Source: Natronosalvus hydrolyticus
GTDB taxonomy: Archaea > Halobacteriota > Halobacteria > Halobacteriales > Natrialbaceae
Direction of reading: 5' to 3'
Length of the DNA stretch: 64,000 bases
Assembly (NCBI GenBank): GCA_025517525.1
Contig: JAOPJZ010000001.1
Span: 124,001 to 188,000 of the forward strand
Every line of letters begins with the position of its first letter. The first letter of the stretch is position 1. The position numbers were made by a program, and so were the translations under genes. Under the pieces are notes generated by a model. That model was not told the origin of the DNA and ran no database searches. It was given only the letters and a program-made list of their open reading frames with translations. Shown piece by piece: positions 27,267 to 36,650 of the stretch.

Positions 27267-28271
27267 ATGGAACTGGGCACCGGGTTGTTTACCTGTCAGC
27301 AACGACCGGACGACGATCGTTCGATGACCGATCTCTACCAGGACGTACTCGAGTTGGGCGAGGCCATCGAAGACGCCGGATTGGACAGCGCCTGGGTCTC
27401 CGAACACCACTTCGCCGAGGACGGCTATCTCTCGGCGACCATGCCAACGCTCGGGGCGCTTGCCGGCGTGACCGAGGAAATCGAAATCGGCACCTGCATC
27501 GCGCTCGCACCGCTGTACGACGGCGTTCGTCTCGCAGAAGACGCAGCCACCGTCGATCTACTCGCTGAAGGTCGACTCACTCTCGGTCTCGCTATCGGTT
27601 CGAACCCGCGAGAGTTCGACGCCTTCGGAGTGCCTCGCGATGAGCGCGTCGACCGCCTCGAGGACCAGATCGACCTGTGTCGCAACGCCTGGTCGGCCGG
27701 TCCGCTCGAGTACGACGCGCAGTTTCACGACGTTTCGCCGGACGTCAGCGTGACACCGAAACCCGAGGATGACGTTCCAATTATGCTCGGCGGAAAGGCG
27801 AAACCCGCCGTGAGACGGGCGGCCAGAACAGCGGACGCCTGGTGTGCGCCGTCCTCGCTCTCGCTTCGGGGGCTCGAGAAACGCGTCGAGGACATTCGTT
27901 CCGTTCGCGAAGACGAGGGTCTCGACGGCGAGTTCACCATCTACGTAATCAAACACGGCTTCGTCGGGGACTCCCGGGAGGCGGCCTGGGAAACGATGCG
28001 AGACGGTTACTTCTACATCCAGCGCCGGTACGCCGAGATTTTTAGCGGCGAACCGGTCGACGAACTGTCGGCAGAACGGAAGGCCGAACTCAAATCCGAA
28101 GCCATCTTTGGGACGCCCGAACAAGTGACGGCCGAACTCGAGACCTACCGAGAGGCGCTCGGGGACGACATCCACATGATCTTCCGTACCTACCATCCCG
28201 GCACGGCTCCCGACGCAATGCGTGATAGTATCTACCGACTGGGCGAAGACGTCGCTCCAGAGGTCCGCTAA
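27267..28271 (+). CDS. LLM-class flavin/F420-dependent oxidoreductase
   Basis: 334 residues with a luciferase-like TIM barrel: start MELGTGLFTCQQ, then SAWVSEHHFAEDGYLSATMP, IEIGTCIALAPLYDGVRLAEDAATVDLLAEGRLTLGLAIG and IMLGGKAKPAVRRAARTADAW. Haloarchaea contain coenzyme F420, so an F420-dependent member is likely, but FMN use cannot be excluded. The methyltransferase gene overlaps its stop by 1 base (TAATG), so the two are co-transcribed. Confidence 0.9.
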   Translation: MELGTGLFTCQQRPDDDRSMTDLYQDVLELGEAIEDAGLDSAWVSEHHFAEDGYLSATMPTLGALAGVTEEIEIGTCIALAPLYDGVRLAEDAATVDLLAEGRLTLGLAIGSNPREFDAFGVPRDERVDRLEDQIDLCRNAWSAGPLEYDAQFHDVSPDVSVTPKPEDDVPIMLGGKAKPAVRRAARTADAWCAPSSLSLRGLEKRVEDIRSVREDEGLDGEFTIYVIKHGFVGDSREAAWETMRDGYFYIQRRYAEIFSGEPVDELSAERKAELKSEAIFGTPEQVTAELETYREALGDDIHMIFRTYHPGTAPDAMRDSIYRLGEDVAPEVR

Positions 28272-28882
28272 TGGGCGGCTTTCACACGTTCCCGGTCGAA
28301 CGAGCCGACGCCCTCGAAGATCCCTCGCGGTATCGCTACTGCTCGCGCGAGGAACTGGTTTCGATGCTCGGACTCGATGACCGGGACGACTCGACGGTTG
28401 CAGATCTTGGCTCGGGGACGGGGTTTTACACCGACGACGTCGCCCCGTTCACCGACACCTGTTATGCTGTCGACGTCCAGTCGGAGATGCACGAAACCTA
28501 CCGCGAAAAGGGGCTCCCGGAAAACGTCGAGTGTGTGACTGCCGGCATCGATTCGCTGCCGTTCCCCGACGACCATCTCGACGGAGCCTTTTCGACGATG
28601 ACCTACCACGAATTTTCGGATCCGGCGATCCGGTCATTCGAGGGGACAACCGACTCGTTTCACGACGAGGCACTCGCCGAACTCGCTCGCGTGATTCGAC
28701 CGGGTGGCCGACTCGTCACCGTCGACTGGTCGGCTGACGGGCAGGGCGAAGACGGGCCCTCTGTCGACGAACGGTTTTCCATCAGCGACGTGCGTCGGGG
28801 CCTCGAGTCAGCCGGCTTCGAAGTCATCCGTGATGACGATCGTCCAGAAACGCTCGCTATTGTCGCCATTTGTCCGGAATAA
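28271..28882 (+). CDS. Class I SAM-dependent methyltransferase
   Basis: 203 residues: motif I VADLGSGTGFYTDDV, then the acidic end of beta-2 in CYAVDVQSEM, LPFPDDHLDGAFSTMTYHEF and a late VTVDWSADGQG. Resembles the UbiE/Methyltransf_11 group. It overlaps the LLM oxidoreductase gene by 1 base, suggesting linked function (for example modifying a cofactor or its product), which is inference only. Confidence 0.85.
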   Translation: MGGFHTFPVERADALEDPSRYRYCSREELVSMLGLDDRDDSTVADLGSGTGFYTDDVAPFTDTCYAVDVQSEMHETYREKGLPENVECVTAGIDSLPFPDDHLDGAFSTMTYHEFSDPAIRSFEGTTDSFHDEALAELARVIRPGGRLVTVDWSADGQGEDGPSVDERFSISDVRRGLESAGFEVIRDDDRPETLAIVAICPE

Positions 28883-28979
28883 TACGGCGACCATACACTC
28901 GATGTGTACGCTATCTCGCCTAGTACCTGCATATCCTTTCAGGAAAAGGGTTAGTGTCTGTGGAGTGCCCACACCCAAC

Positions 28980-29123
28980 ATGGTACGATCAGACCCATAC
29001 ACACCGTCCGGATACGACGTGGAGTGCTACGAGTGTAGCTTTCGAGAGCAAACCGACTCGAGGCCCGGTCGGTGCCCAGTCTGTGGTGGGCCCGTTCACA
29101 ACGTCGCGGTTCCTCGAGAATAA
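28980..29123 (+). CDS. Rubrerythrin-like rubredoxin-type mini-protein
   Basis: 47 residues, start ATG at 28980 (MVRSDPYTPSGYDVECYECSFR) and end NVAVPRE. Two CxxC pairs (CYEC and CPVC) spaced about 18 residues apart form a rubredoxin/zinc-ribbon knuckle. The family occurs widely in Halobacteria as single tiny genes annotated rubrerythrin-like; it may carry Fe or Zn. Function unknown. Confidence 0.85.
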   Translation: MVRSDPYTPSGYDVECYECSFREQTDSRPGRCPVCGGPVHNVAVPRE

Positions 29124-29143
29124 GTCTGCGTTGTCCTTTCCCG

Positions 29144-29611
29144 TTAGTCGAAATCGGGCAGGTCTTCGGGCGGTTCGTACGATGCTTCCCAGTCGATATA
29201 GTGGTCTTTCAGGCGGACGCAGACGAGTTGGCCGAACTCGGTTAACTCCGCGTTGATCGCAGACACCGTTCCCCAGGAGTCGAGTTCGAGGTGGTACTCG
29301 CGTTCGCGCCAATCTTCCGGGATGCCGGGCGCGTGATAGCCCACACGGTCGGCAAAGTCGTCCCAGAAGAAATCGAACTTCGAGAACAACTCGAGGTCGG
29401 TCGCGATCCGAAACTCGCGTTCCTCGAGGTCGGTATCGGCGCGCCACTCCTCGAACGATTCCTCCCAGGCACCCTCCTCGAGAAACGCCTGCAGTTCCTC
29501 TCGGCGATAGTCGATGTCGTCGGGGTCAGCGACGACCGTGGCGTCTTCGTACTCGTTCGGATCGACGAACTCCAGTTCCGGTGGGGCGGGGGCTTCGACC
29601 TCGAGCGTCAT
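29144..29611 (-). CDS. Conserved acidic haloarchaeal protein, unknown function
   Basis: 155 residues, very acidic and rich in aromatics (FSKFDFFWDDFADRVGYHAPGIPEDW, ELDSWGTVSAINAEL). No signal, no membrane segment, no catalytic motif I can assign. The good codon use (third-position GC, CTCGAG pairs) argues that it is a real gene. It is convergent with the mini rubredoxin-like gene and divergent from the HAD gene. Confidence 0.7.
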   Translation of the reverse strand: MTLEVEAPAPPELEFVDPNEYEDATVVADPDDIDYRREELQAFLEEGAWEESFEEWRADTDLEEREFRIATDLELFSKFDFFWDDFADRVGYHAPGIPEDWREREYHLELDSWGTVSAINAELTEFGQLVCVRLKDHYIDWEASYEPPEDLPDFD

Positions 29612-29741
29612 GGCCGGGAATAGGGCTGGATGGCGGATAAGGATTTGTTTGCCTGGCTCGTCCGCACCGGCATCGGGTCAACGGACAGTCTGGTTCGCCC
29701 GGAACCGAACGCTCAACCCAGTTGCGCCCCTAGTACTGGCT

Positions 29742-30548
29742 ATGAGTGCGTATGAGGCGGTTATTCTCGATGTCGACGGCACGCTCGTTCGCGGCGAGCG
29801 AGTCCTGCCGGGCGCAGTCGATGGGCTTCGGGCGATCGACGATACTGGCTGTCAACGCCTTCTCTTTTCGAACAACCCGACGCGCGGTGGCGACCACTAC
29901 GCCGAGCGGTTGGGAAAACACGATATCTCAGTCGACCCCGAGTTCGTCCTCACCTCAGCGAGCGTGAGCGTCGGCTACCTCTCGGCAACACATCCGGACG
30001 ACTCGATCTATCTGGTCGGCGAAGATCGACTCCGGGAACTGCTCGAGGCGGCATCCCTCGAGGTGACTGACGATCCGGCATCCGCCGGCGTCGTGCTCGG
30101 GTCGATCGATCGGGCGTTGACCTACGACCAACTGAGCGCTTCGCTCGGCGCGCTCGAGGTTGCCGATGCGTTCTACGGCACCGACCCGGACGTAACGATT
30201 CCCACCGAGAACGGGTTCCAACCGGGGTCTGGGGCGATCATCGCGGCGATGGAGGCGATTGCCGGCTGGAAGGTGGATGCGATACTCGGGAAACCATCAT
30301 CGATTGCCGCGGCGACGGCGCTCCAGCGTCTCGAGACGGCACCCGAACGGACGCTCATCGTCGGCGACCGCCCGGATACGGATATCGAACTTGGTGCTCG
30401 AGCAGGGATGGATACCGCGCTGGTGACGACGGGGGTCACGTCGTCCGAGCAGGCGGCTACCGGTGAGCTGTCGGTCGAACCTGATTACGTTCTCGAGTCG
30501 CTGGCCGAACTCGAGGCGGTGCTGACCGGGAACGACCGCGATAAGTAA
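29742..30548 (+). CDS. HAD-IIA phosphatase (NagD/phosphoglycolate-phosphatase-like)
   Basis: 268 residues. HAD motifs: I VILDVDGTLVRG, II LLFSNNPTRGG, III ILGKPSSIA and IV IVGDRPDTDIELGARAGMDTALVTTGV. The cap between motifs II and III is the C2a type of NagD and p-nitrophenyl phosphatases. It likely dephosphorylates a small sugar or glycolate phosphate. The ATG at 29742 (MSAYEAVILDVDG) is clear. The last 13 codons belong to the first of three tandem 45-base repeats that run on past the stop. Confidence 0.92.
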   Translation: MSAYEAVILDVDGTLVRGERVLPGAVDGLRAIDDTGCQRLLFSNNPTRGGDHYAERLGKHDISVDPEFVLTSASVSVGYLSATHPDDSIYLVGEDRLRELLEAASLEVTDDPASAGVVLGSIDRALTYDQLSASLGALEVADAFYGTDPDVTIPTENGFQPGSGAIIAAMEAIAGWKVDAILGKPSSIAAATALQRLETAPERTLIVGDRPDTDIELGARAGMDTALVTTGVTSSEQAATGELSVEPDYVLESLAELEAVLTGNDRDK

Positions 30549-30644
30549 CCGGAGCTCGAGGCGGTGCTGACCGAGGACGACCGAGACGGTTAACCGGAGT
30601 TCGAGGCGGTGCTGACCGGGGACGACCGCGAGAGCTGACTGGAT
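30510..30644 (+). repeat. Three tandem 45-base repeats, each ending in a stop
   Basis: Units start at 30510, 30555 and 30600 with the same phase. Unit 1 encodes the C-terminus of the HAD protein (LEAVLTGNDRDK then TAA); units 2 and 3 repeat the same coding text (LEAVLTEDDRDG-TAA and FEAVLTGDDRES-TGA). The period is a multiple of three, so all are in frame with the gene but separated by stops. Confidence 0.9.
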
Positions 30645-30675
30645 ACGACGGCGATATCTTTCGGAACGTGTTCGA

Positions 30676-32184
30676 TCAAAGCGACTCCTGGCGTATCCCC
30701 TCCCGTATCGTCCCAACCCGCTCGCGGATAGCCTCCCGTTCGGCTTCGTCTTTGTTCTCGAGGTGATAATAAACCAGCCCCATCCGGTGGTTGTCGCCGA
30801 GCCGCTCCTGATTCCGCTCGAGAAAGTCCCAGTAGAGCGCGTTGAACGGGCAGGCTTGCTCCCCAACGGTCTGGTCAGGATCGTACGCACAATCGGCGCA
30901 GTAATCGCTCATCCGATCGACGTAGTTCGCACTCGAGGCGTAGGGTTTCGTCGAGAGTGCGTCGCTCGCGAATACCCCCATCCCGATAACGTTCGGAGTG
31001 GTCACCCAGTGGTAGGCGTCGACGTACGCGAGATGAAACCAGCGATTGAGCGCCTGTGGCTCGACGCCGTACAGCAGGGCAAAATTCGAGAGGAGCATCA
31101 GGCGCTCGATGTGATGGCCGTAGCCCCGTTTTTGGACGCGACCGACCGCCGTTTTTAGGCAATGCATCTTCGTTTCGCCATCCCAGTACAACGACGGCAA
31201 CTCACGATCTGCCTCGAGGGCGTTTGCCGTCGCCAGCTCCGGCATCGACCGTCGATAGACGTGTCTAACGAACTCCCGCCAGCCGAGGATCTGTCGCAGG
31301 AAGCCTTCGACGCTCTCGAGTGGCGCATCTCCAGCCTTGTAGGCCTCGACTGCGGGTTCGAGTAGCTCTCGTGGATGAAGAAGCCCGAGGTTGAGTGCGG
31401 GCGAGAGCAGTGCGTGTTCGCCGGCCCAGGAGCGCTCGACCATCGCGTCCTGATACGGGCCGAACCGGGGCAATCGCTCTATAATGAAGTGATCGCGCGC
31501 ATCGAGCGCCTGCGTTCTGGTCACGGGCCACTCGAACGGCTCCGAGTCGCCCCAGGTTTCGAATGTGGCCTCGACCCACTCGAGGGTCGCTCGAGTCAGT
31601 TCGTCGGGTTCGAATCGGCATGGGTCACTGAATGCGTACTCTGGCCGAGGAAACGCACGGTTGTCTTCGTCGAAGTTCCACTCGCCGCCGACGGGTTCAT
31701 TCCCATCCATCAGGTACCCTGTTTCTCGGCGCATCCACCGATAGAACGATTCATGACGGAACGAGTCGGCATCCGGGCCGGCCCACGCGTCGAACCCCGC
31801 GGGCGAGCACAGAAACCCCTCGTGTTCGCGTCGCTCGAGCGTGCCGCCGTGCGATTCGACGAGCGTCTCGAGACGGTCGCCGGCACCGTGACTCGGCGGC
31901 TCCATACAGGCCAGACGGTCACCTGGATGGGCATCGAAATGAGCCTCGAGTGCGTCCCCAAACGTCGCCGTCTGCCGGTACTCGACCTCGAACCCCTCAC
32001 GGCGGAGCCGGTCGCGGAAGTGTCGCATAGCCGCGAACACGAGGGTAAGTTTCTGGCTGTGGTAGGGGTACCGTCGAGCGAAGTCGGTCGCCTCGATCAT
32101 GAGAACCCGGTCGCTAGTTGGATCCGCCCCAGCCAGCGGGCCGTACTCGAGTGCGAGCTGATCGCCGAGTACCCAGATAGTCAT
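30676..32184 (-). CDS. FeS-type cryptochrome/(6-4) photolyase (PhrB-like)
   Basis: 502 residues. Starts MTIWVLGDQLALEYGPL, typical of deoxyribodipyrimidine photolyase-related proteins. The FAD-binding C-terminal part includes RFGPYQDAMVERSWAGEHALLSPALNLGLLHP and MGVFASDALSTKPYASSANYVDRMSDYC. Four cysteines (KMHCLKT, YCADCAY, EQACPFN) form the [4Fe-4S] cluster of this class. It repairs UV (6-4) photoproducts in light. Single gene ending just behind the HAD repeats, convergent with it. Confidence 0.94.
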   Translation of the reverse strand: MTIWVLGDQLALEYGPLAGADPTSDRVLMIEATDFARRYPYHSQKLTLVFAAMRHFRDRLRREGFEVEYRQTATFGDALEAHFDAHPGDRLACMEPPSHGAGDRLETLVESHGGTLERREHEGFLCSPAGFDAWAGPDADSFRHESFYRWMRRETGYLMDGNEPVGGEWNFDEDNRAFPRPEYAFSDPCRFEPDELTRATLEWVEATFETWGDSEPFEWPVTRTQALDARDHFIIERLPRFGPYQDAMVERSWAGEHALLSPALNLGLLHPRELLEPAVEAYKAGDAPLESVEGFLRQILGWREFVRHVYRRSMPELATANALEADRELPSLYWDGETKMHCLKTAVGRVQKRGYGHHIERLMLLSNFALLYGVEPQALNRWFHLAYVDAYHWVTTPNVIGMGVFASDALSTKPYASSANYVDRMSDYCADCAYDPDQTVGEQACPFNALYWDFLERNQERLGDNHRMGLVYYHLENKDEAEREAIRERVGTIREGIRQESL

Positions 32185-32306
32185 ACGAACAACTCTCCTC
32201 GAGGGGCCCTGAACGCTTCCCCTATCAACGTGAACTGATCTATGTCAGAGAGTGGCATCCTTCCAAACCGTATAAGTTCCGAGTGGACGAATACCGACAC
32301 TGACGA

Positions 32307-33377
32307 ATGTCCAGACGCCAGGACGCAACCGAGTTCAGTACGCCACCACCCCTCGAGCGCGGCGACCAGGTCGCGGTAATCGCACCCGCATCGAACCCTT
32401 CGCTCGAGGCACCGCACGTCTACGAACTGGGGCTCGAGCGGCTCGAGACGGTGTTCGGTCTCGAACCGGTCGAGTTTCCGACGACCGAGATGGACAACGA
32501 CGAACTGTACGCCAACCCCGATGCCCGTGCCAGCGACGTCCACGACGCCTTTGCTGACCCGGACATTCGGGGGATCGTGCCCGTCATCGGCGGGAACGAC
32601 CAGGTACGGATGCTCAATCACCTCGACCCCGACGTACTTCGGTCGAACCCGACCCGGTTTTTCGGCTACAGCGACAACACGAACCTCGCGCTGTACCTGT
32701 GGAATCTCGGCATCGTCTCGTTTTACGGTCCCGCGGTCATGCTCGAACTGGCGATGGACGGCGAGATGTTCGAGCACACCGTGGAGTACACCGAACGCGC
32801 GTTTTTCGGCGACTCCATGGGCGAACTCGAGCCTGCGGATCGATTCACCGATCAGCCGGGTAACTGGGTGGAGCCGGCTGCCCTCGAGGAGCCTCGCGAG
32901 ACCGAACCGAGTCCCGGCTGGCACTGGTCCGGCGGGTCAGACCCTGTCTCCGGTCGGGTCTGGGGTGGCTGTCTCGAGATCATCGACCAGCAGTTTCTGG
33001 CCGGACGCTATCTCCCCGACGAGGAGCGCCTCGAAGGGACAGTGCTGGCACTCGAGACCTCCGAAGAAATCCCCGACTCGGACTGGGTTGCGGGGGTGTT
33101 GCGTGCGCTCGGTGAACGCGGTCTCCTCGAGCAGTTCTCGGGCGTCCTTGTCGGGCGACCGCCCGCTCGAACCCACCTCGAGGATCGACCACCCGAGTGG
33201 CGCGAGGAGTATCGCGAGCAACAGCGGTCGGTGATCGCAGCCGTTCTCGAGGAGTATAATCCCGATGCACCGGTGGTACAGGGCCTCGAGTTCGGCCACG
33301 CTTACCCGACCGTTCCCATCCCGATCGGTGGGTGCGTCGAGATCGACCCGCAGGATGAGCGGATACGGTTCGACTGA
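32307..33377 (+). CDS. S66 serine peptidase (LD-carboxypeptidase/MccF-like)
   Basis: 356 residues. Nucleophile elbow GYSDNTNLAL, central IGGNDQVRMLNHLD, and the late Glu and His (GGCLEII and LEFGHAYPTVPIPIG) complete the Ser-Glu-His set of the family. As archaea lack murein, an LD-carboxypeptidase role is unlikely; MccF-like cleavage of acyl-adenylate or peptide antibiotics is more plausible. Divergent from the photolyase with a 122-base spacer. Confidence 0.9.
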   Translation: MSRRQDATEFSTPPPLERGDQVAVIAPASNPSLEAPHVYELGLERLETVFGLEPVEFPTTEMDNDELYANPDARASDVHDAFADPDIRGIVPVIGGNDQVRMLNHLDPDVLRSNPTRFFGYSDNTNLALYLWNLGIVSFYGPAVMLELAMDGEMFEHTVEYTERAFFGDSMGELEPADRFTDQPGNWVEPAALEEPRETEPSPGWHWSGGSDPVSGRVWGGCLEIIDQQFLAGRYLPDEERLEGTVLALETSEEIPDSDWVAGVLRALGERGLLEQFSGVLVGRPPARTHLEDRPPEWREEYREQQRSVIAAVLEEYNPDAPVVQGLEFGHAYPTVPIPIGGCVEIDPQDERIRFD

Positions 33378-33628
33378 TGGCATTTTGTCCGCTGTGAGTA
33401 ATTTTCTCACCGGCTTCGAATATCCTGATCGAGGGGACTAACCGAAGAAACTCGTTCGCACAGCGGGTCCGAAATCGCTGACTCCGTTGACCTCTCAATA
33501 GATGCCAAGAGTTGACTGCTGGATATCGAGATTCTATTTATCAGGTTACAATTCTTTGTAAACAACGCTCCGTGAGTCTATTGAGTCAAAAGAGATGACG
33601 AAATAAACAAGACCGTTATACTGGCGGT
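33378..33628. other. AT-richer intergenic stretch at the left edge of a foreign-looking cassette
   Basis: 251 bases, clearly richer in A/T than the surroundings (runs such as TTATCAGGTTACAATTC and GGTTTAATATTTC). It contains no gene. It marks the change from CTCGAG-rich host genes to the CTCGAG-poor cassette of 33.6-38.3 kb. Confidence 0.5.
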
Positions 33629-35026
33629 TTAATATTTCTGACTTGAGCTAAAGAGGTTTGTCGGATCGTACTGATTTTTCAGCGCGACCAGACGGTCGTA
33701 TGCATCGCCAAACGTCGTTTCGAGCATCTCGTCACTGTCCTCGAAGAACCCCGGAAAATTGAGATACACCGAGCCGTCGGAGAACTGCTGCATATCGTCC
33801 AGACACTCGCGTGCCCACGATATATTCGCCTCGTCCTGTTCAGCATCCTCCCAGTTTGCCTCCACACCGAGAAGATGTGGGACCTCCCGGCCGGGAAAGG
33901 CGCTTTCGTTGAAACCGACATCGGTTATCGCACCGCCTAGTGGCCAGACATCGACCGTCGAGAGCGGTGACGGAGCCGCATCCGCCCATTCAATGACGCA
34001 ATCGATAACGTCGCCGGAGAGCGATTCGAGATACAACGAGTTCCAGTAGTATCGCATCCCATCGGGATAGTCTTCGTCGAACAGTTGCTGGAATTCCGTG
34101 TAGGGCATCCTGCCGCTGAAGTCCGCCAGCGGATCGGCCAACTCCCGCAATGGTTCAATAACTTTCTCACCCTCTTCGGGAGAATCGGCGTACATTCCCA
34201 ATATAGCGATCTTGAACTCGTCAACCACGTCGGCTGAAAAGAGTTCCTCCTCGGGGAACACCCCGGCGGAAACGAGCGTGGTGAGCTCGTCCGGTGCCGA
34301 ATCCTCGATTTCTCGGAACGCACGCAGCACCTCACCGGCATCGTGTCCAGGATAGAACACTAGACCGGTCGCGACCTCGGGTCCAACGGGATGCAGGTCG
34401 AACTCGAATCCTGTGACTACTCCGACAGTGCCACCGCCACCGCGAATCCCCCAGAAGAGGTCCTCGTTCTCGTCCTCGCTGGGAGTGAGGTACTCGCCGT
34501 CCGCGGTAACGATGTCGACGGATGCGAGGTTGTCACAGCTCAACCCATATTTGTTCCGGAGGTGTCCGACACCTCCGCCGAGGGTGAGCCCCGCGACCCC
34601 GGTATCGGAGACGACTCCGAGGGGTGTCGCCAGTCCGAACGCCTGCGTTTCGTAGTCGAGGTCGCCCAGCGTTGCGCCTGCTTGCACCCACGCTGTCCGT
34701 TCGTCGGGATCCACCCAGACACCGTTCATCTCCGAGAGATCGATGACGATCCCGTCGTCACAGACCGCGCTTCCGGCCACGTTGTGACCGCCGCTCCGAA
34801 CCGCCACGAGAAGGTCGTGCTCTCGGGCGAAATTCACCGCGCTGATGACATCCGCCGTCCCCGAGCAGTAGGCGATTATGGCGGGATACTTGTCGATCAT
34901 CCCGTTCCAGACCGCTCGGGCATCGTCGTAGCCCTCATCCTCCGGAAGAACTACCTCACCGTGAAATCGCTCCGTCAGGTCCTGGACGGCGTCCTCTGGA
35001 AGTGACGGTGGTGTTGATTCGGTCAT
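33629..35026 (-). CDS. Berberine-bridge-type FAD-linked oxidase
   Basis: 465 residues. FAD-binding PCMH domain with the flavinylation motif VRSGGHNVAGSAV (His expected to bind FAD covalently), GVAGLTLGGGVGHLRNKYGLSCDNL and FWGIRGGGGTVGVVTGFEFDL, and a BBE C-terminus YDPTNLFSSSQKY. Oxidises sugars, alkaloids or other alcohols with O2. The start at 35026 (MTESTPPSLPED) is chosen because the frame upstream to 35425 codes for nothing like the family. CTCGAG is almost absent, unlike host genes. Confidence 0.9.
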   Translation of the reverse strand: MTESTPPSLPEDAVQDLTERFHGEVVLPEDEGYDDARAVWNGMIDKYPAIIAYCSGTADVISAVNFAREHDLLVAVRSGGHNVAGSAVCDDGIVIDLSEMNGVWVDPDERTAWVQAGATLGDLDYETQAFGLATPLGVVSDTGVAGLTLGGGVGHLRNKYGLSCDNLASVDIVTADGEYLTPSEDENEDLFWGIRGGGGTVGVVTGFEFDLHPVGPEVATGLVFYPGHDAGEVLRAFREIEDSAPDELTTLVSAGVFPEEELFSADVVDEFKIAILGMYADSPEEGEKVIEPLRELADPLADFSGRMPYTEFQQLFDEDYPDGMRYYWNSLYLESLSGDVIDCVIEWADAAPSPLSTVDVWPLGGAITDVGFNESAFPGREVPHLLGVEANWEDAEQDEANISWARECLDDMQQFSDGSVYLNFPGFFEDSDEMLETTFGDAYDRLVALKNQYDPTNLFSSSQKY

Positions 35027-35259
35027 GTAGTGGTCCACCCCTATGTGATACGGTTCTATAGCGTTACTCCGTGACGCATCTGCAGGAGGTGAGACAAAGT
35101 CAGTCGATGAAAGATACGCACTATGATGTGATGGAAAACTGTTATCTTCGCTCAAGTACTCTCCGACGAGTTTCGCTCTGACAGATGGTAGATCAGATGT
35201 CGCCACTCGGTCCCGACGGTTCGGTTCGTGAGGAGGGGCCAGCGGACCGACGCCTGTGG

Positions 35260-35862
35260 TTAGCAGTCCACCGGTTCGACCCACTCCGTCGCAGGTTCCC
35301 CGTCTGGGACGCCGAGGAAGATTACCCACGCCTGCACCTCGTTGGCCTCGCTCACGTTGTCCGCGATGTGGACTTCGCCGGGATCGAAGAATCCTTCGCC
35401 TGCCGCGTACGTGCGGGTGAGGCAATCCCGTTCCCAGGTGACTTCGAGTTCTCCCTCGACGATGTTGACGAGCGCCGATCCCGGGTGGCGGTGCCAGCCC
35501 GACGTCCCGCCAGGCTCCCAGGTCACGTCGGCGACGACGAGCGTCGACTCGTCGTCCAGGGTATGGTGAGACCCCATGGTCCCGCCGTCGTCATCGTCGT
35601 CCTCGTCGGCAAACATGAGCGCGAACGTCGTGCCCACTTCGTTGGGGAAGGTCGCGTGCTCTCCGACGACCTCGACCTCGAAGCCGTCGGGTTCGTCGAC
35701 GTCTGTATCGTCCTCGTCGTCGTTGTCGGTATCTCCATCGTCGTTCTCGTCCTCCTGAGCGGTAACAGCCCCGGACAGGCCGACCGCACCGAGGCCGGCA
35801 GCGCTGGCTTGCAGTGCTGTTCGCCGCGATATCCCGTCGATGAATCCGGTGTCGTCAGTCAT
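35260..35862 (-). CDS. Tat-exported cupin protein
   Basis: 200 residues. Tat signal SRRTALQASAAGLGAVGLSGAV, then a low-complexity acidic linker (35-62), then a cupin beta-barrel (about 75-190) with metal motif SGWHRHPGSALVNIVEGELEV and second motif EVHIADNVSEANEVQAWVIF. It should bind a divalent metal outside the cell; no reaction can be assigned. Only 5 bases separate it from the upstream methyltransferase gene, so they form an operon. Confidence 0.85.
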   Translation of the reverse strand: MTDDTGFIDGISRRTALQASAAGLGAVGLSGAVTAQEDENDDGDTDNDDEDDTDVDEPDGFEVEVVGEHATFPNEVGTTFALMFADEDDDDDGGTMGSHHTLDDESTLVVADVTWEPGGTSGWHRHPGSALVNIVEGELEVTWERDCLTRTYAAGEGFFDPGEVHIADNVSEANEVQAWVIFLGVPDGEPATEWVEPVDC

Positions 35863-35867
35863 GGTCT

Positions 35868-36638
35868 CTAGTGTTTGCGGGCGCTCAGTGAGATGCTCTT
35901 GACGCCGTATTTCTCGCAGGCGTTCGCCGCCTGGTCCGAGATGAACTCGTATTCGGTATTCTCCCTCACTGCTTCCATCTCGAAGCTGGCGGTTTCGATG
36001 AGCGACGTGTAGCTGTCGACCTGTTCGGCGCCGCCGATGCAGGCTGCCCAGAGATCCGCATCGGCTTTGATGCTCTCGGGCAACTGCTGTTCGCTGATGA
36101 TATCCGACAGCGCGAGCCGTCCGCCCGGTCGCAGCACTCGATGTGCCTCCTCGAACACCCGGTCTTTCTCTGACGAGAGGTTGATCACGCCGTTCGAGAT
36201 CACTGCGTCGAACGAGTCGTCCTCGAACGGCAGGTCCTCGATGTATCCCTGGCGGAAGCTGACGTTGTGGAAGCCGTTGGCTGCGGCGAGGTCATTGGCC
36301 TTCTCGACCTGTTGGGGCGTCATGTCCACGCCCGTGACCGATCCGGTCTCGGTGACGTTCATCGCAGCATAGAAGGCGTCCATCCCGGAGCCGCTGCCGA
36401 GATCGAGCACCGCCTCGCGCGGTTCGAGATCTGCCATGTCGAAGTAGTATCCGACCCCTGCGAACGAGTCGATCGCCTCGTCGGGAACGTAGCTTAGGGT
36501 ATCCGGATCGTAGCCGAGACGTTCGGCCAACTCCCGCCCCGTCTCGAAGTGGAACTCGGCGTCGACCGACTCCGCAACAGCAGCGTACATCGACTTGACC
36601 TCGTGTTCGAGCTTGTCCGTGTCGAGTGATTCACTCAT
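35868..36638 (-). CDS. ArsM-like class I methyltransferase lacking two arsenite cysteines
   Basis: 256 residues. The body follows arsenite methyltransferase closely: VLDLGSGSGMDAFYAA, VTGVDMTPQQVEKA, PFEDDSFDAVISNGVINLSSEKDRVF and HRVLRPGGRLALSDI, then AACIGGAEQVDSY. In ArsM three Cys bind As(III); here the SNCV cysteine is Gly (SNGVINLS), no N-terminal Cys is present, and only the AACIGG cysteine remains. It probably methylates something other than arsenite. Middle gene of a tight operon with cupin and OsmC genes. Confidence 0.85.
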   Translation of the reverse strand: MSESLDTDKLEHEVKSMYAAVAESVDAEFHFETGRELAERLGYDPDTLSYVPDEAIDSFAGVGYYFDMADLEPREAVLDLGSGSGMDAFYAAMNVTETGSVTGVDMTPQQVEKANDLAAANGFHNVSFRQGYIEDLPFEDDSFDAVISNGVINLSSEKDRVFEEAHRVLRPGGRLALSDIISEQQLPESIKADADLWAACIGGAEQVDSYTSLIETASFEMEAVRENTEYEFISDQAANACEKYGVKSISLSARKH

Positions 36639-36650
36639 TGTTGCTCACCA

